In this document: positions 20,846 to 31,730 of the stretch, one piece after another
Position numbering within the stretch: position 1 is the stretch's first letter
Layout: every line of letters begins with the position of its first letter
NCBI RefSeq assembly: GCF_964019385.1
Contig: NC_088649.1
Location: 20,609,508 to 20,673,507, forward strand
DNA length: 64,000 nt
From: Sycon ciliatum
Lineage: Eukaryota > Porifera > Calcarea > Leucosolenida > Sycettidae
Direction: 5' to 3'
The notes under the pieces: model-generated
What the model saw: only the letters and a program-made list of their open reading frames with translations
Told to the model about the DNA's origin: nothing
Databases searched by the model: none
Translations under genes and position numbers: made by a program

Positions 20846-21273
20846 TCAACAAGCCCAAAGATATTGTGTGGAAGTGTCGCCATGCTGCGAAGTTCCTGCT
20901 TGGCAAATACAAAGGTGTCACCTAAATCACTCTTGCTAGGCATGCTGAACCCATGTATGAAATTCCTCACTCTTACTTACACAAATCGCTGCCACCGTAA
21001 CACTACTGCATATAATTGGATCTTGGATGTTCATCCAGTATTAGTTTTCTGATGATTGCCTATGAGCATGAAGTTATTAGTAACAACGAATGATGCATGG
21101 TGCTCTGCGTCGTGTGTAAGATAGCAATGCATGGTGCTCTCCGTCGTGTGTAAGATAGCTCTATTCGAACCGTTCGGAACGAATATTGAGCACTCTACTG
21201 AGCCAGAGGACTCTCATTTGTAGAAGCCATAATGTTCAAATCAATCATAATAATTGTGACAGGCCAGACTCAC

Positions 21274-21345
21274 AGATCTTGTAATTCTTTAGTTGTTCGA
21301 AATAATCCCTCTGGTAGCTGAGTGAGCTGATTCGCGTCCAAACGT
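21274..21345 (-). CDS. LRR exon, 72 nt (U1, type X)
   Basis: On the minus strand TGTGTTCTAG precedes the exon and GTGAGT follows it. The exon is exactly 72 nt and, with phase-2 borders, encodes RLDANQLTQLPEGLFRTTKE plus LQDL, a complete 24-residue leucine-rich repeat (LxxNxLxxLPxGLFxxTxxLxxL). One LRR per 72-nt phase-2 exon is the arrangement known from LGR-type receptors and small LRR proteoglycans. Paralogues are at 34426-34497 and 60427-60498. The parent gene is unknown; the exon may still be functional. Confidence 0.7.
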
Positions 21346-21432
21346 CTAGAACACAGAAAAGTTAAGTGGTGTCGTTTTAGTACACAGAGCAGTGAAAGAA
21401 AGTGTTTTAAAGGATTGGGAGAATTTAAAATT

Positions 21433-21720
21433 TCACAGGGTCCATCGGGGATGTGAACTGTTTTTTTTTCTGCCTAAAAGATTTTTGGGAAGGGGTTTTC
21501 TCCCACACTGGAGCTCACGCCATTCCGCCGACTTGACTTGACACTTGACTGACGACTCACGACTGCCATCCAGAGCACACGAGAAGTCCATCGAACCTTC
21601 GACTCGGCAAACCTGCAAGAAAGCTCTTGCTCGTGCTCTCGAGCCACAAACATAACCAGGGATACAAACTAACAGAAAACGCTCCGTTTCCAGCTCGACA
21701 AACACTTCCTGAACACCAGA
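21433..21720 (-). pseudogene. Cysteine-rich exon-like block next to the LRR exon (U1)
   Basis: The minus strand has an acceptor-like CTTTCTGGTGTTCAG near 21710 and a second, TTTCTTGCAG, near 21620. It encodes VCRVEGSMDFSCALDG, then SRESSVKCQVKSAEWRELQC. Copies lie at 34585-34870 and 60620-60860. A related frame (VSRVEGLKYVSCGL) follows the hammerhead in the plus-strand repeats at 1.7, 48.2 and 51.8 kb, so the block exists in both orientations. The fold is not recognised; spacing of Cys suggests an extracellular domain. Confidence 0.4.
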
Positions 21721-21940
21721 AAGCAGCGCGAGTCAGTGTCGCTCCTGGACGATGAGAACAGACGTTGAGGACCCTCGGTCATTCACAACACTGTCACTTC
21801 CAAACCAGCTAGTCGCAAGCCCGCGCTGGGTACAAGATAAAATGTATAAAAAAATCATCACCAAAGTCGCAACCACTATTTCGTAAAAGATGTTTAGGCA
21901 GTTCAATTCCCCGACTGATCCTTTGAAATTATTAGTAATA

Positions 21941-22371
21941 CAGGTGGAATCCTGATAATTCGAACCCCAACATGCTATGGAAATTTTCCAATTATCCGGA
22001 CATTCTTATTGTCATTATGTATGTCAAAAATGCCAGCATTGACACACATACTTGCACTTTGCATCTAAGACGCAGGTTAAGTGGACACTTAACTGCCTGC
22101 GCATGGAAACGAAACTGATTTGCAGAAAATAAAGCGAACATCTAAATATGCTTTGCTAACTTAGAATTATCAGCACAAATCCCACCCATTTTCTATGTAT
22201 TAAAGTGGATTCGATGGGACTTCTAATTGACCGGACATACCCAGTTCGAGGTTGGAATTACCAGAAATTGTTATTTGGAAATCGTATTGACAGAAATCGG
22301 TCGCAGGAGAAACTTCTGATTGAGCAGTTTGTTCTAATTTCGCCATAATCTAAATATCAGGATTCCACCTG
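21941..22371. mobile_element. Tigger/pogo-type MITE, 431 bp (U1)
   Basis: The ends are CAGGTGGAATCCTGATAATT and, inverted, CAGGTGGAATCCTGATATTT, with TA to the left. Interior AATTCGAACC and AATTATCCGGAC strings are typical of pogo/Tigger derivatives. Orthologous copies sit in U2 (35097-35519) and U3 (61085-61519), so the insertion predates the duplications. Confidence 0.75.
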
Positions 22372-22567
22372 TGTTAAATTATTATTATTCCCGGCAGTGG
22401 CAGTAGATTTTCCTTCAGACTTTTCCCTTTTCTATTCCCTCTAACAATGAATATTTTCATTATCATTATCAGCCTGTTTTCCTGTTTGCGAGTGAATGAG
22501 GTGCTTATACGCTTGGTAGCGCAGAATAGGTAATACAGAAAATATCAAAAAAGTCCAAAAAAGACAC

Positions 22568-23563
22568 AAACGTGCGTGATGTACAACAAAATATCGACAT
22601 ACTTGTCGTCAAAGTTTAACCAAGCAACAATACTCTGATTTGCTCTTTTCACGTCAAACATGGATATGGACAGCATCAGTAATGTCACGTGCAGCTCATC
22701 TGTCGAGTCCGTCTCCCTGTCACGTCCAAAAATCCAACCCTACAACATCACTTCCTCCCAACATCTACCCCTACACCCCCAGGTTATAATTTCAAGTTCG
22801 TGCCACGTTGCGTATGGGATGACCTGAATGCTGAACTTGCTGATGTCCACTGGAAATGTCACCTCCGCAGCTCGCACGTGGATGCCGCTCTTTCGTCTTT
22901 CCACTCTTTTCTTAGCAGGGCGATGGAGAAGCACCTCGGGTACTTCTCCCGGCGTCCACTCTCTCCCTCATGTCGACATTTAGGTCAGCCACCTTGGGTT
23001 GATGCCCCCCTCCTTTAGCCATTAAGGCAAAGCACGATTTCTACAGTGTGTGTAAGAAATACCCAAACGTGCGTGATGTACAAGAAAATATCGACATACT
23101 TGTCGTCAAAGTTTAACCAAGCAACAATACTCTGATTTGCTCTTTTCACGTCAAACATGGATATGGACAGCATCAGTAATGTCACGTGCAGCTCATCTGT
23201 CGAGTCCGTCTCCCTGTCACGTCCAAAAATCCAACCCTACAACATCACTACCTCCCAACATCTACCCCTACACCCCCAGGTTATAATTTAAAGTTGGTGC
23301 CACGTTCCGTATGGGATGACCTGAATGCTGATCTTGCTGATGTCCACTGGAAATGTCACCTCCGCAGCTCGCACGTGGATGCCGCTCTTTCGTCTTTCCA
23401 CTCTATTCTTAGCAGGGCCATGGAGAAGCACCTCGGGTACTTCTCCCGGCGTCCACTCTCCCCCTCATGTCGACGTTTAGGTCAGCCACCTTGGGTTGAT
23501 GCCGCCCTCCGTGCCGCCATTAAAGCAAAGCACGATTTCTACAGTGTGTGTAAGAAATACCCA
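22568..23563. repeat. Tandem duplication of 497 bp in U1
   Basis: The unit from AACGTGCGTGATGTAC (about 22568) to AAGAAATACCCAA repeats once. It spans host flank, the LINE-B target site and the first part of LINE-B. U2 has a single copy. The second unit keeps GCCGCCCTCCGTGCCGCC, where the first unit and U2 have a decayed version. Confidence 0.85.
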
Positions 23564-23573
23564 ACCCAGCTTA

Positions 23574-26500
23574 TTGTTATTATTATTTTATTATTATTAT
23601 GAAATGACCCAAAGGCAATGTGCCTATCGAGGGGTTCATTTGAGAAAGAACAGTAGATGTAGATGTATGTACAAAGAGAAGTAGGGATTGATGAGGAGAG
23701 AAATGGGGAAAATCAACTGCAAGGTGGCGGAATTCCGTTGATTGCATAAGCATAGTCAGCTGTAAATTTCCTGAGGGCAGCTTTGAACTTATAGAGCGAG
23801 GCTTCCGATGTTAGACTGGGGGGTAAACAGTTCCATAGAATAGCAGTTCGGAACATGAAGAGAGACTTAGACAATGATTTAAATTTGGGAAGAATGATTT
23901 TATTTGGTCGTCGCTCACTATTCGTAATCTTGAAATGGAAATCAGCAAGGTAATCACGATGATGGAAAACATATCTGTGAAAAGTAGTGAGACTGATGAT
24001 TTGACGACGATAGGCTAGTGACTCTAGGGAGCATTTAGAATTTAAGACAGATTTGGAAGAAGTGTAATCAAATGCAATTTTTTTCTTTTTCAGTAGAGCT
24101 CTAGCAAACCTTGCCTGTAATTGATCAAGAATGGTCATGGGTTTCTTATTAGATCCAAACGACCACACCGTACAGCTATATTCGATCACAGGTCTTACGA
24201 ACCCTTTGTACAGTATGATCATTGCCGAAGGCGTAAGTTGCTGGGACATAATTGACAGTAGGTGCACTCGATATCTGAACTTCGAAGTTATTGAGGCGAC
24301 ATGTTTGCGGAAATCCAGGTTGTCGGTCAAGGTGATGCCAAGATGTTGCAGTTCAGAAACCACCGTTAATGGCTCATTGTACATTTGGTATTGGATTCCT
24401 GCAGGTGGTGTATCATTGATAGCTCTATGGCACAGCACGGATGTCTTGCTTGCTGAGAATTCACCTCCATTGTTCCTGCCCCATGTTTGACATGCGTCGA
24501 GATCAGACTGCATGTTCGCTCTACTGGCGAGGGTGTCTTCAGGTTTGTAAGCCAGTAGGAGGGTGACATCATCTGCAAATAGATATTGTGTGCAATGTTG
24601 CATAGCGTTGGGCAGGTCATTTATATAGAGTAGGAATAGGAGTGGTGAAAGGTGGGAACCTTGAGGCACTCCGCAGTTGATGCTCCGCTTCTTCGATTTA
24701 GTGCTATGTACCTTCACTTCAATTTGTCGATCCCCTAAGAAGCTCTTCAGCCATTTTACTGACGAAGCTGTAGCAATCTTACCGAATTTCTTTAGGAGTA
24801 TAGAGTGGTCGACCCGGTCGAAAGCTTTCCTGAAATCTAGAGATATCAGGTCAAAATTTGTGCCACTATCAATATTTACAGCCATTGATTGGGTTAGCAA
24901 GATAAGTTGGTCCGTTACAGACTTGTTGCGTACATATGCGAATTGACCTTTACAAATTACACCATGGGTCATCAAGTATCGAAGTAGACGTTCCGAGAGA
25001 ATCTTTTCCATTAGTTTCGCTATGCATGGGAGAAGGGATATAGGTCTGTAATTGGTAGGCTCTTTGGCGCACCCTCTATTCTTGTACACCGGTATTACAG
25101 TGGATGATTTCCAGGAGGACGGGAACACACCATCATCAAGGCTGTAGTTGAACAATACTGATAGTGATTGGGAAAGGATGTCTGCGAATTGCTTTAGTAT
25201 ACGGTTTGTCAGGTTGATGTCTGATGATGATTTATGTTGTTGCAGCCTCTTTGCTGCATCGAAGACTTCAACAGGGCGTATGTTTCCGAATCCAAATTTG
25301 TTTCCATCGACGTCGGCTTCATTGATTGTTATACTAGTTGCTACAGTATTTGGCGGCGTTGACTGAGTGGTGCATTGGCGGGCAAAGAAGGTACACAGCG
25401 TTTCGGCCTTCGCTTGATCTGTTTTGTGAATTTCATTGCCGTTCTGCAGGTCTGGAATTGCCTTTTTATTTGTTTGGTCAATATTGCATATTGCTTTGGC
25501 ACGTTTCCACCACGCATAGCCACCCTTTCTTTCCTTGCCAAGCATTGTGTATCCGAGCGTTGACAAGTATGTGTCCTTGGCGGCTCTTAATGACCGGTGG
25601 TACAGGTTGCGCGAGAGTTTGTATGCAGCTCGTAAGGAATCGTTGAGTGGCTCCTTTCGGTGGAGCACATAGAGGCGGTTAGTTCGCTGACGTTGCGTCT
25701 TAAGTTTTTTTGTGAACCATGGTTGGTTCGACTGGGTGTTTTTCCGGCGTGTGATGGTCGTTGCTGCCTGAATTGCCTGGTCCAGCAGTGCAGAGTAGGC
25801 CATGCATCTGAAACTGATGTGCACATTGGTGCCCTGCATGCATTCGGCCAATGGTAGTGTGCTCAGTTTCTGCTTGAGGAGGTGCATGTCAATCTTTCTG
25901 GAGACTGCGGCTGCGTTGACAGTACTTCTAGAGTGGCGTTTCTCTGGTGGAGAATATGCGCAAAATAGAGGACAGTGGTCTGCAATGGGCATGGATGTGT
26001 AACATGAAGTGACAAGATGGGGCATATTAGTTAAAATCAGGTCTAGGGACGGATTAGAATCTTTAGTTGGCCTCGTTCCATGGTTCTTGGAGACCATAGT
26101 GAAGCCATAGTCGTCAAAGGCGGACTGCATGTGTCTACCTGCAGTGTTCGTAGGGTCTGCGTTGTTCCACTCATTGTTCTTGGAGTTAAAGTCTCCCACG
26201 ACAATTACTGGACGGTTGTCAACGAGGGGGTGAAGAGGACTGAATGAGTTGCAGAATGCAAGACTATCGTGTCTTGGAGGACGGTACATACAGGAAATGA
26301 TTGTAGCTCCTGTTTCGACAGTTATCATCTCTGAATTGTTGCACTCTAGATCCCGGCGGCGCATAGCACAAAGGGCGGACGAAGAGAAGACTGCTACCCC
26401 ACCACCACCCAAGTCGCTCCATGTAGTGCTGCACTGGGACCGGTCACGACGGAACAGGTCGTAACCCGGTATCTTAATGATCTCGTCTGGGATACACGAG

Positions 26501-26952
26501 TTTAGCCAGGTTTCCGTTATACACAAAATGTCTACTTTATGGTGGTCAAGGAGGTCTGTAATATCAGCCAATTTATGTTTCATACTACGACAGTTCAGGG
26601 TACATATCCGAATGCAAGAATTATTGTTATTGTTGTGGGGGGATGCGTTTACTGGTGTGGTATCAGGTGGAGGTTGTTCTCTTACAAACGTTGAGTGGGG
26701 TTGGGCACGATAGGTGCGAGGCATGAAAACTGGTGCATGGGGATTGAGTGGGAACACGGTCGTGGCTGCTGTTGAGCGGGGTTGGGCACGATAGGTGCAA
26801 GGTATGAAGACTGGTGCATGGGGGTTGAGTGGGAACAAGGTCGTGGCTGCTGTTGAGCAGGGTTGGGCAGGATAGATGCGAGGTAAGAAGACTGGTGCAT
26901 GGGGATTGAGTATGCTGCTGTTTAGGTGGGTTTCATTCACTGATAGCATTAT
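23574..26952 (-). mobile_element. LINE-A, nearly complete, inserted in LINE-B
   Basis: This 3.38-kb element lies opposite to its host LINE. Its 3' end (left) has a TAA-type tail (inverse of TTGTTATTATTATTTTATTA). U2 shows the uninterrupted site (CCCAGCTTAACATGCATG). It has one long open frame with no stop, so it is young. No separate ORF1 is present; the 5' end may be truncated. A clear target duplication was not found. Confidence 0.85.
23713..26952 (-). CDS. LINE-A ORF2: endonuclease and reverse transcriptase
   Basis: The open frame continues to 27024, but the first codons lie in the host LINE; the element's own ATG is near 26950. Order: three tandem 27-residue units (LNPHAPVFxPRxYRAQP); an APE-type endonuclease with TLNCRSMKHKLADI, ITETWL, GGGVAVF, MYRPPRHD, VVGDFN, LDLILTN, ADHCPLF; then RT with NYRPISLLPCIAKLMEKILS, LDFRKAFDRVDHSILL, NCGVPQGSHLSPLLFLLYIN and catalytic YLFADDVTLLL; then the C-terminal region ending TADYAYAINGIPPPCS. 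About 1080 residues, all catalytic motifs present. CR1/Jockey-type. It nicks target DNA and reverse-transcribes its RNA. Confidence 0.85.
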   Translation of the reverse strand: MMLSVNETHLNSSILNPHAPVFLPRIYPAQPCSTAATTLFPLNPHAPVFIPCTYRAQPRSTAATTVFPLNPHAPVFMPRTYRAQPHSTFVREQPPPDTTPVNASPHNNNNNSCIRICTLNCRSMKHKLADITDLLDHHKVDILCITETWLNSCIPDEIIKIPGYDLFRRDRSQCSTTWSDLGGGGVAVFSSSALCAMRRRDLECNNSEMITVETGATIISCMYRPPRHDSLAFCNSFSPLHPLVDNRPVIVVGDFNSKNNEWNNADPTNTAGRHMQSAFDDYGFTMVSKNHGTRPTKDSNPSLDLILTNMPHLVTSCYTSMPIADHCPLFCAYSPPEKRHSRSTVNAAAVSRKIDMHLLKQKLSTLPLAECMQGTNVHISFRCMAYSALLDQAIQAATTITRRKNTQSNQPWFTKKLKTQRQRTNRLYVLHRKEPLNDSLRAAYKLSRNLYHRSLRAAKDTYLSTLGYTMLGKERKGGYAWWKRAKAICNIDQTNKKAIPDLQNGNEIHKTDQAKAETLCTFFARQCTTQSTPPNTVATSITINEADVDGNKFGFGNIRPVEVFDAAKRLQQHKSSSDINLTNRILKQFADILSQSLSVLFNYSLDDGVFPSSWKSSTVIPVYKNRGCAKEPTNYRPISLLPCIAKLMEKILSERLLRYLMTHGVICKGQFAYVRNKSVTDQLILLTQSMAVNIDSGTNFDLISLDFRKAFDRVDHSILLKKFGKIATASSVKWLKSFLGDRQIEVKVHSTKSKKRSINCGVPQGSHLSPLLFLLYINDLPNAMQHCTQYLFADDVTLLLAYKPEDTLASRANMQSDLDACQTWGRNNGGEFSASKTSVLCHRAINDTPPAGIQYQMYNEPLTVVSELQHLGITLTDNLDFRKHVASITSKFRYRVHLLSIMSQQLTPSAMIILYKGFVRPVIEYSCTVWSFGSNKKPMTILDQLQARFARALLKKKKIAFDYTSSKSVLNSKCSLESLAYRRQIISLTTFHRYVFHHRDYLADFHFKITNSERRPNKIILPKFKSLSKSLFMFRTAILWNCLPPSLTSEASLYKFKAALRKFTADYAYAINGIPPPCS

Positions 26953-29132
26953 CATGCATGTATATCGAACTTGGTGAAGAGTCTGACTCGATCGAAATAC
27001 CGGGGATACATTCGGTCCGTACAAGCTACGCTGCAGGTCAAAAACCGCCCACCACTGTTTCAGTTCGTGAGCAAATTAAAAAATCATAAAGTATCTCGTG
27101 CCATCCCGACACTCACCATTAGTTCTACGCAGCAGGCTACTACCTCTTCAGCTAAAGCCACTGCATTGAACTCTCAGTTCGCCTCAGTGGCCGTGCCTGA
27201 TGACCCTTCTCTACCCATTCCCCCCATTGCCAAGGAGTCGGGTGAGGCTGACCGCCTCACATCTGTCTTTACTACGACTGCTGCCATCGGACGTTACATT
27301 CGAAAGCTCCCGTCTGACAAGGCGCCAGGCCTAGACGGCATCACTAATCTGGTATTGAAGTCCCTTGCGCCCTCAATAGCATACCCCTTATGTCTGAACC
27401 TATCATTCCGCACTGGTGGTTTTCCCTCTGCATGGAAAACAGCTAATGTTATACCGATCTACAATAAAGGGTCCCGCCACGAAGCATCAAACTACCGTCC
27501 GATATCTCTACTGTCCTGTGTTTCCAAACTCTGTGAGCGCGTTTTCTACGACCAATTGTACTGTCATGTCTCGTCACGTTTGAGTTCAGCTCAGTCCGGA
27601 TTTCGCAGAGGCGATTCTACCACCCTCCAGCTGACGCGCCTGGTGCAATTAGTGTGTCGACATCGGGATGCTGGAGATCTAGTCGGGATCTGTTTTTTCG
27701 ATCTTGCCAAGGCCTTCGATACCGTCTGGCACCGAGGGCTCTTGGCCAAGCTTCGTGGATCATTTTCTGTAGACGGCAATCCCCTGCTATTGCTGTTATC
27801 TTACCTAACTGGGTGAACGCAGTACGTCACGGTACATGGGACGGCCTCAGCCGACACAACAGTACTATCCGGAGTTCCCCAGGGTTCCATCCTCGGCCCC
27901 CTTCTTTTTTCTTTTATACGTCAACGATCTGCCCGCAGCTGCTCCGGGCACATCACTATTCGCAAACGACATAACGCTCCTACGGGCATCTCCTAACATC
28001 ACTGGCCTGATGAGTTACCAAGCTAACGGTATTCAAAGACTAATTTCCTGGATGTCGTCTTGGCGGTTATCGCCCAATCTGTCTAAAACTAAAATCATGC
28101 TCTTTCCTTCTCAGCCTGATGTTCCGCCCCTCCTCCATCCCACTTTCCCCCAGCCTATAGACATAGTCTCCAGCCATAAGCATCTTGGCATTTTTATTGA
28201 CTCTAATCTTTCATGGGAACCCCACATCGATTACATAATTATGTAAACGTTCAAGTTCATCTTTAGGAATCCTCTCTTCTCACTGCTACCATCTCCCAAT
28301 CTCTTGTAAACTCCTCTTTTACTCAGCTTACCTACGCCCCCTTTTTGATTATGCAGATACTGCTTGGGCTGGAATTTCCACAACCCGTGCTGCCAAGCTC
28401 GAAATTCAGCACAACAAAGTTCTAAAAATCCTCCTCCGAAAACCCCGCATGCTCCCATCTTCCACCCTTTATGCCCTTGCTGACACTACCCCTTTGTCTA
28501 AGAGACGTAATTCACATCTTGTCACCCTTATCCATTCTCTCAAACTCAATCTGTGTCCACCTCACGTCCACTGTTTCAACTGATTTTCTTCCCGTGGCAC
28601 GAGAAACTCCCTTTCCCTTCCGAAACACAAGTCCTCCTTTCTACTTCACTCTCCACTTTTCACTGCGTACTTTGCGTGGCTGACACTTCCCCAAGAAGCT
28701 AAGGACCTTTCTTCCCTCCGCCTTTTTAAGAGCCTTGTCGCGCCTTGACTTTGATTTTGTGTTTCTCATCTTGTTGCAATCACTACTTATCATTCCGGTT
28801 CCTTTTTTCTTCTCCTCCCCTTCTCCCTTCCTTGCCGTGGTTGGCTAACACCCTCTCTCTTTGTATTGGCCGGTGTTATCACTGTGCTATGAGATGTCGT
28901 AATAAATAAATAAATAAATAAAATGTCGTGTCGTGTGGTGTTAGATCCATCCTATCTCAGTTCATACGTCGCTGTAAACTGGATAGCGCCCCCAACTGCC
29001 TGGATAAGAGAGATGTCAGTGAACATCCGGACATCAAAGATGTTTTGTATGTGGGTTTTTCTGTGTGGCTGGGTGTAGACGGGGGACTAGGGTTGTGTGG
29101 AACACTCTCACAGTGAGACCTGGATCACTTAC

Positions 29133-29204
29133 ATCTCTACCAAAGCCGTCGTGGTTTGAAACAGTCCAACAGGTAAGCGCCGAATTCTATTGTTTGACAA
29201 ATCC
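29133..29204 (-). CDS. LRR exon, 72 nt (U1, type Y)
   Basis: On the minus strand CTCTCTTCAG precedes and GTAAGT follows. The 72-nt exon encodes DLSNNRIRRLPVGLFQTTTA then LVEM, one leucine-rich repeat in phase 2-2. The U2 copy (46172-46243) differs mainly at the 3' end (GLYDL), which fits the consensus better. It would be upstream of the type X exon at 21.3 kb in transcription order. Confidence 0.7.
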
Positions 29205-29588
29205 CTGAAGAGAGTAGGGATACAGAAATACATTTACTGTTCTGTGACTTGAATAGCCTACACTAGTACTAGCTAATGCCTAAACACCACTCCCCTCTTC
29301 ATTCGCATTCAAACATCTCGATGAAGATACAGAAGCAGGTACAGGAATGAACGGCCGAAACTCCGAATATACTTTTCTGGCCTGGATATGTAGATCTTAA
29401 AGTGAGCCAGAGCGCCCTAAAACATGACCACAGATATTTTGGAAAAGTCGAGAAAATCGCAATTTGAATTCCGCGGCAAAACAAATACAATGTGTTTTGC
29501 AACGCCAGTTGCTGTTCTTGTTCTCCGAGCTCAGTCAACTGGACAATGAACAATTCTGGATGCAATTCATTGTTGCAAACAAGTCTAG

Positions 29589-29753
29589 CGGTATTTGTTT
29601 GAGTTTGTATTCCATATTGTGCTGAGTCTCTCAAACAGATCTTCATCGATGTATAGAGGGAACAGCCTACTGTACTGCGGAGCGGAAGTAGACAACATCC
29701 TCGCGCTCCATACGCAGGATGAAATATTTTGTTGATTTGCATCGGAAACAGAA
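29589..29753 (+). pseudogene. Exon-like block with GTAAGA donor (U1), nonsense mutation
   Basis: The homologous frame in U2 (46627-46791) and its duplicate (47490-47654) is open for 55 codons between a CTAG acceptor-like site and GTAAGA. It encodes SVLSLSNRSSSMYRGNSLLY and then CGAEEDNILALHTEDEIFCG. Here a TGA replaces the GGA glycine codon near the end. The minus strand of the region is also partly open. Identity unknown. Confidence 0.3.
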
Positions 29754-29781
29754 GTAAGACCATGACGGCCACAGCGACGAG

Positions 29782-30015
29782 TCATTTGAGATTGACACTT
29801 TCATCGAGTTTAAAAGAATTGATGCGGGCAATCCAACGATCTGCAGTGACAAGAAGGTTTACACTGGTGCCAACCTGTCGAGCGATTGGCATCGACACTG
29901 ACTTCTGACATTTCCCACAAGTAATCTTTCGTGCCCTTCCCTCGGGTGAAATACAGACAAGAACAAACAAGAATGAAAACAGGCTGACGGAGTCATGCTG
30001 CTCTTTTCTCAACAC
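29782..30015 (-). pseudogene. Exon-like block with hydrophobic stretch and CxxC (U1)
   Basis: The minus strand reads RKEQHDSVSLFSFLFVLVC, then ISPEGRARKITCGKCQKSVS, then VGTSVNLLVTAD. The first half is homologous to 1132-1383 and 51298-51483, but the sequence after CGKCQ is unrelated to theirs, so the family has two alternative continuations. The acceptor seen at 1.38 kb is lost here. Confidence 0.35.
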
Positions 30016-30049
30016 TGGCAGCCTTAGAGTGGCGTAATTCGCCAGTTTG

Positions 30050-30155
30050 ATTCAACCCAAGTATTGATTGATAGGAGAAGGATACATTTTCCAACACCGT
30101 AGATGGAAATCATTTTTGTAGCTCAGCTGGTTAGAGCATTGCTCGCGAAATTGCT
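30050..30155 (+). repeat. Truncated hammerhead-repeat copy at the U1/U2 junction
   Basis: It has ATTCAACCCAAGTATTGATT and GTAGCTCAGCTGGTTAGAGC but stops at CGAAATT, where U2 begins. The part with the hammerhead was not carried over at this boundary. The duplication breakpoint therefore lies inside this repeat. Confidence 0.8.
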
Positions 30156-31075
30156 GTGCAGCAGTGATGGACTACCTCTAAATCGTGTATGAGATGAAGT
30201 GTGGGTGTTAGAATGTTGTGCCTGTGTCGTATTCCCTTTGGCATGCACAGACTGGGACTCCAGGTGCAGTTGTAGCCACCCTCCCTCCTGTTCCCTCCTG
30301 TTCTGCACTTCTGTGTGGGATGGCGTTCGAACAATTTTCATTGGTATGCAGTGACGAGGATCAAGGCCATCCATGCTCTATGCCAGATGTTGCCCAAGAG
30401 CTTTTTTGCAACAAAAACTGGATGGATGATTTATTACACTGTCTATTTTTTATTAAAATTTTATTTCACTGTAACACATTGTATTCCGATGTGGAAAACA
30501 CTGTGATAAATTGTTGTATTTCCTGATAAGTACCTATGCTTGTTTCAGAAGATTCTGTGTCATCAATATTGCTTTTTTCGGTCTAATACTTTGCCATGTG
30601 ATCACTAGATACCTATGGATGGGCGATATCTCTGGCAGCCAGGCACTGTCATCGACTACAGGTTCTGCAAAACCGTGGTGCCCGTGTAGTGTTCGGACGC
30701 CCGCCGTGGACATCCACACATGACCTACTGGAGCGCCTCTCACTGTATCGGGTTACCGAAGTGTACAAGCAGAAGCTGGCATTCCTTGCATGGCGCTGCC
30801 GTTACGGCCAAGCAAGTCCTGAGCTTCAGGTTCTCTTACTGCCAGCTTGTGGCCGGTCCACGCGCCTGGACTCCAGCATGGGTCTCTGCCTGCCACCCGT
30901 CCGCAGCAACTCTGGAAAGGGGACATTCGCCTTCCAGGGTGCGCTATGCTGGAACAACCTGCCAAGCAGTATTCGCTCCATCTCTGTTCCTCGTCAATTC
31001 CGTGCTATCGCAGTCCCGTTTCTTCTATGAACTGAGAACATTGCAAAGCAATTGTATGTGTGGCTGTCAATGTAC

Positions 31076-31290
31076 ATGTGTGTGTGTGTGTGTTTGTGTG
31101 TGTGTCAGTGTGTGTGTGTGTGTGCACGCGTGTGTGTGTGGGGGGGGGGGGTATGTGTCTAAGTATGTGTGTATTGGTGCGTAGGTGTGGGTATGTACAT
31201 GTACATGTATGTATGTGTGTTTGTGGGTGTAGGTGTGGATGTGTGGATGTGTGGGTGTGTGGATGTGTGGATGTGTGGGCGTACATGTAG
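31076..31290. repeat. GT-rich microsatellite
   Basis: TGTG runs with a G11 stretch and GTGGAT variants fill about 215 bases. Cys/Val and His/Thr frames over it are artefacts. Confidence 0.9.
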
Positions 31291-31530
31291 ATGTGCAATG
31301 CTTCGATTTCTCTCTCTTCTCTTCTCTTCTCTCTTCCTTTCGGGGTCTCCCGCTTCTGGGCCGGCATGGCCCATGCTTCATGCGTGCTTGTTCCTGGCGT
31401 TGTTTTGTCTACTGTGTCCTGCCGCTACTCCGGCTTTGGCCGTGACCACGATGTGTCTCCCCATTTTCTCCTTCACCCTTTCCTTTGTCTTTTTGCTAAA
31501 AGCTTTCTTCTCGCCGTGACCACGATTTTT

Positions 31531-31730
<200 letters not shown>

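Larger units (their letters stand above)
22687..28921 (+). mobile_element. LINE-B, 5'-truncated, U1 copy, interrupted
   Basis: Target duplication AATGTC flanks the element (22681-22686, 28922-28927) and the 3' tail is (AATA)n. U3 (63430-63460) keeps the pre-insertion sequence. The coding pieces are the post-endonuclease linker (22689-23018 and 23186-23602), then RT at 26971-27816 and 27836-28250 with several stops and shifts. A minus-strand LINE (23574-26952) splits it. The catalytic box reads FAND (27959-27970) instead of FADD, as in U2. About 2.4 kb without insertions. Confidence 0.85.
19446..30155. repeat. Tandem segmental duplication, copy U1
   Basis: U1 and U2 (30156-47200) share the same order: 19446-19900 with 30156-30615; 19905-22560 with 33055-35710; LINE-B; then 28922-30152 with 46000-47200. 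Removing U1's private insertion (23574-26952) and 497-bp tandem duplication leaves about 6.83 kb. Removing U2's private insertions leaves about 6.84 kb. Differences between the copies are few by eye. The junction is at 30155/30156, where U1's end (CGAAATT) meets U2's start (GTGCAGCAG). Confidence 0.9.

Noticed and set aside
23713-27024. Full 1103-codon frame as the LINE-A protein
   Set aside because: The first 24 or so codons lie in the antisense of LINE-B beyond the insertion border at 26952; the element's own ATG is just inside the border.
31005-31381. His/Thr-rich minus-strand frames
   Set aside because: Antisense of the GT-rich microsatellite.
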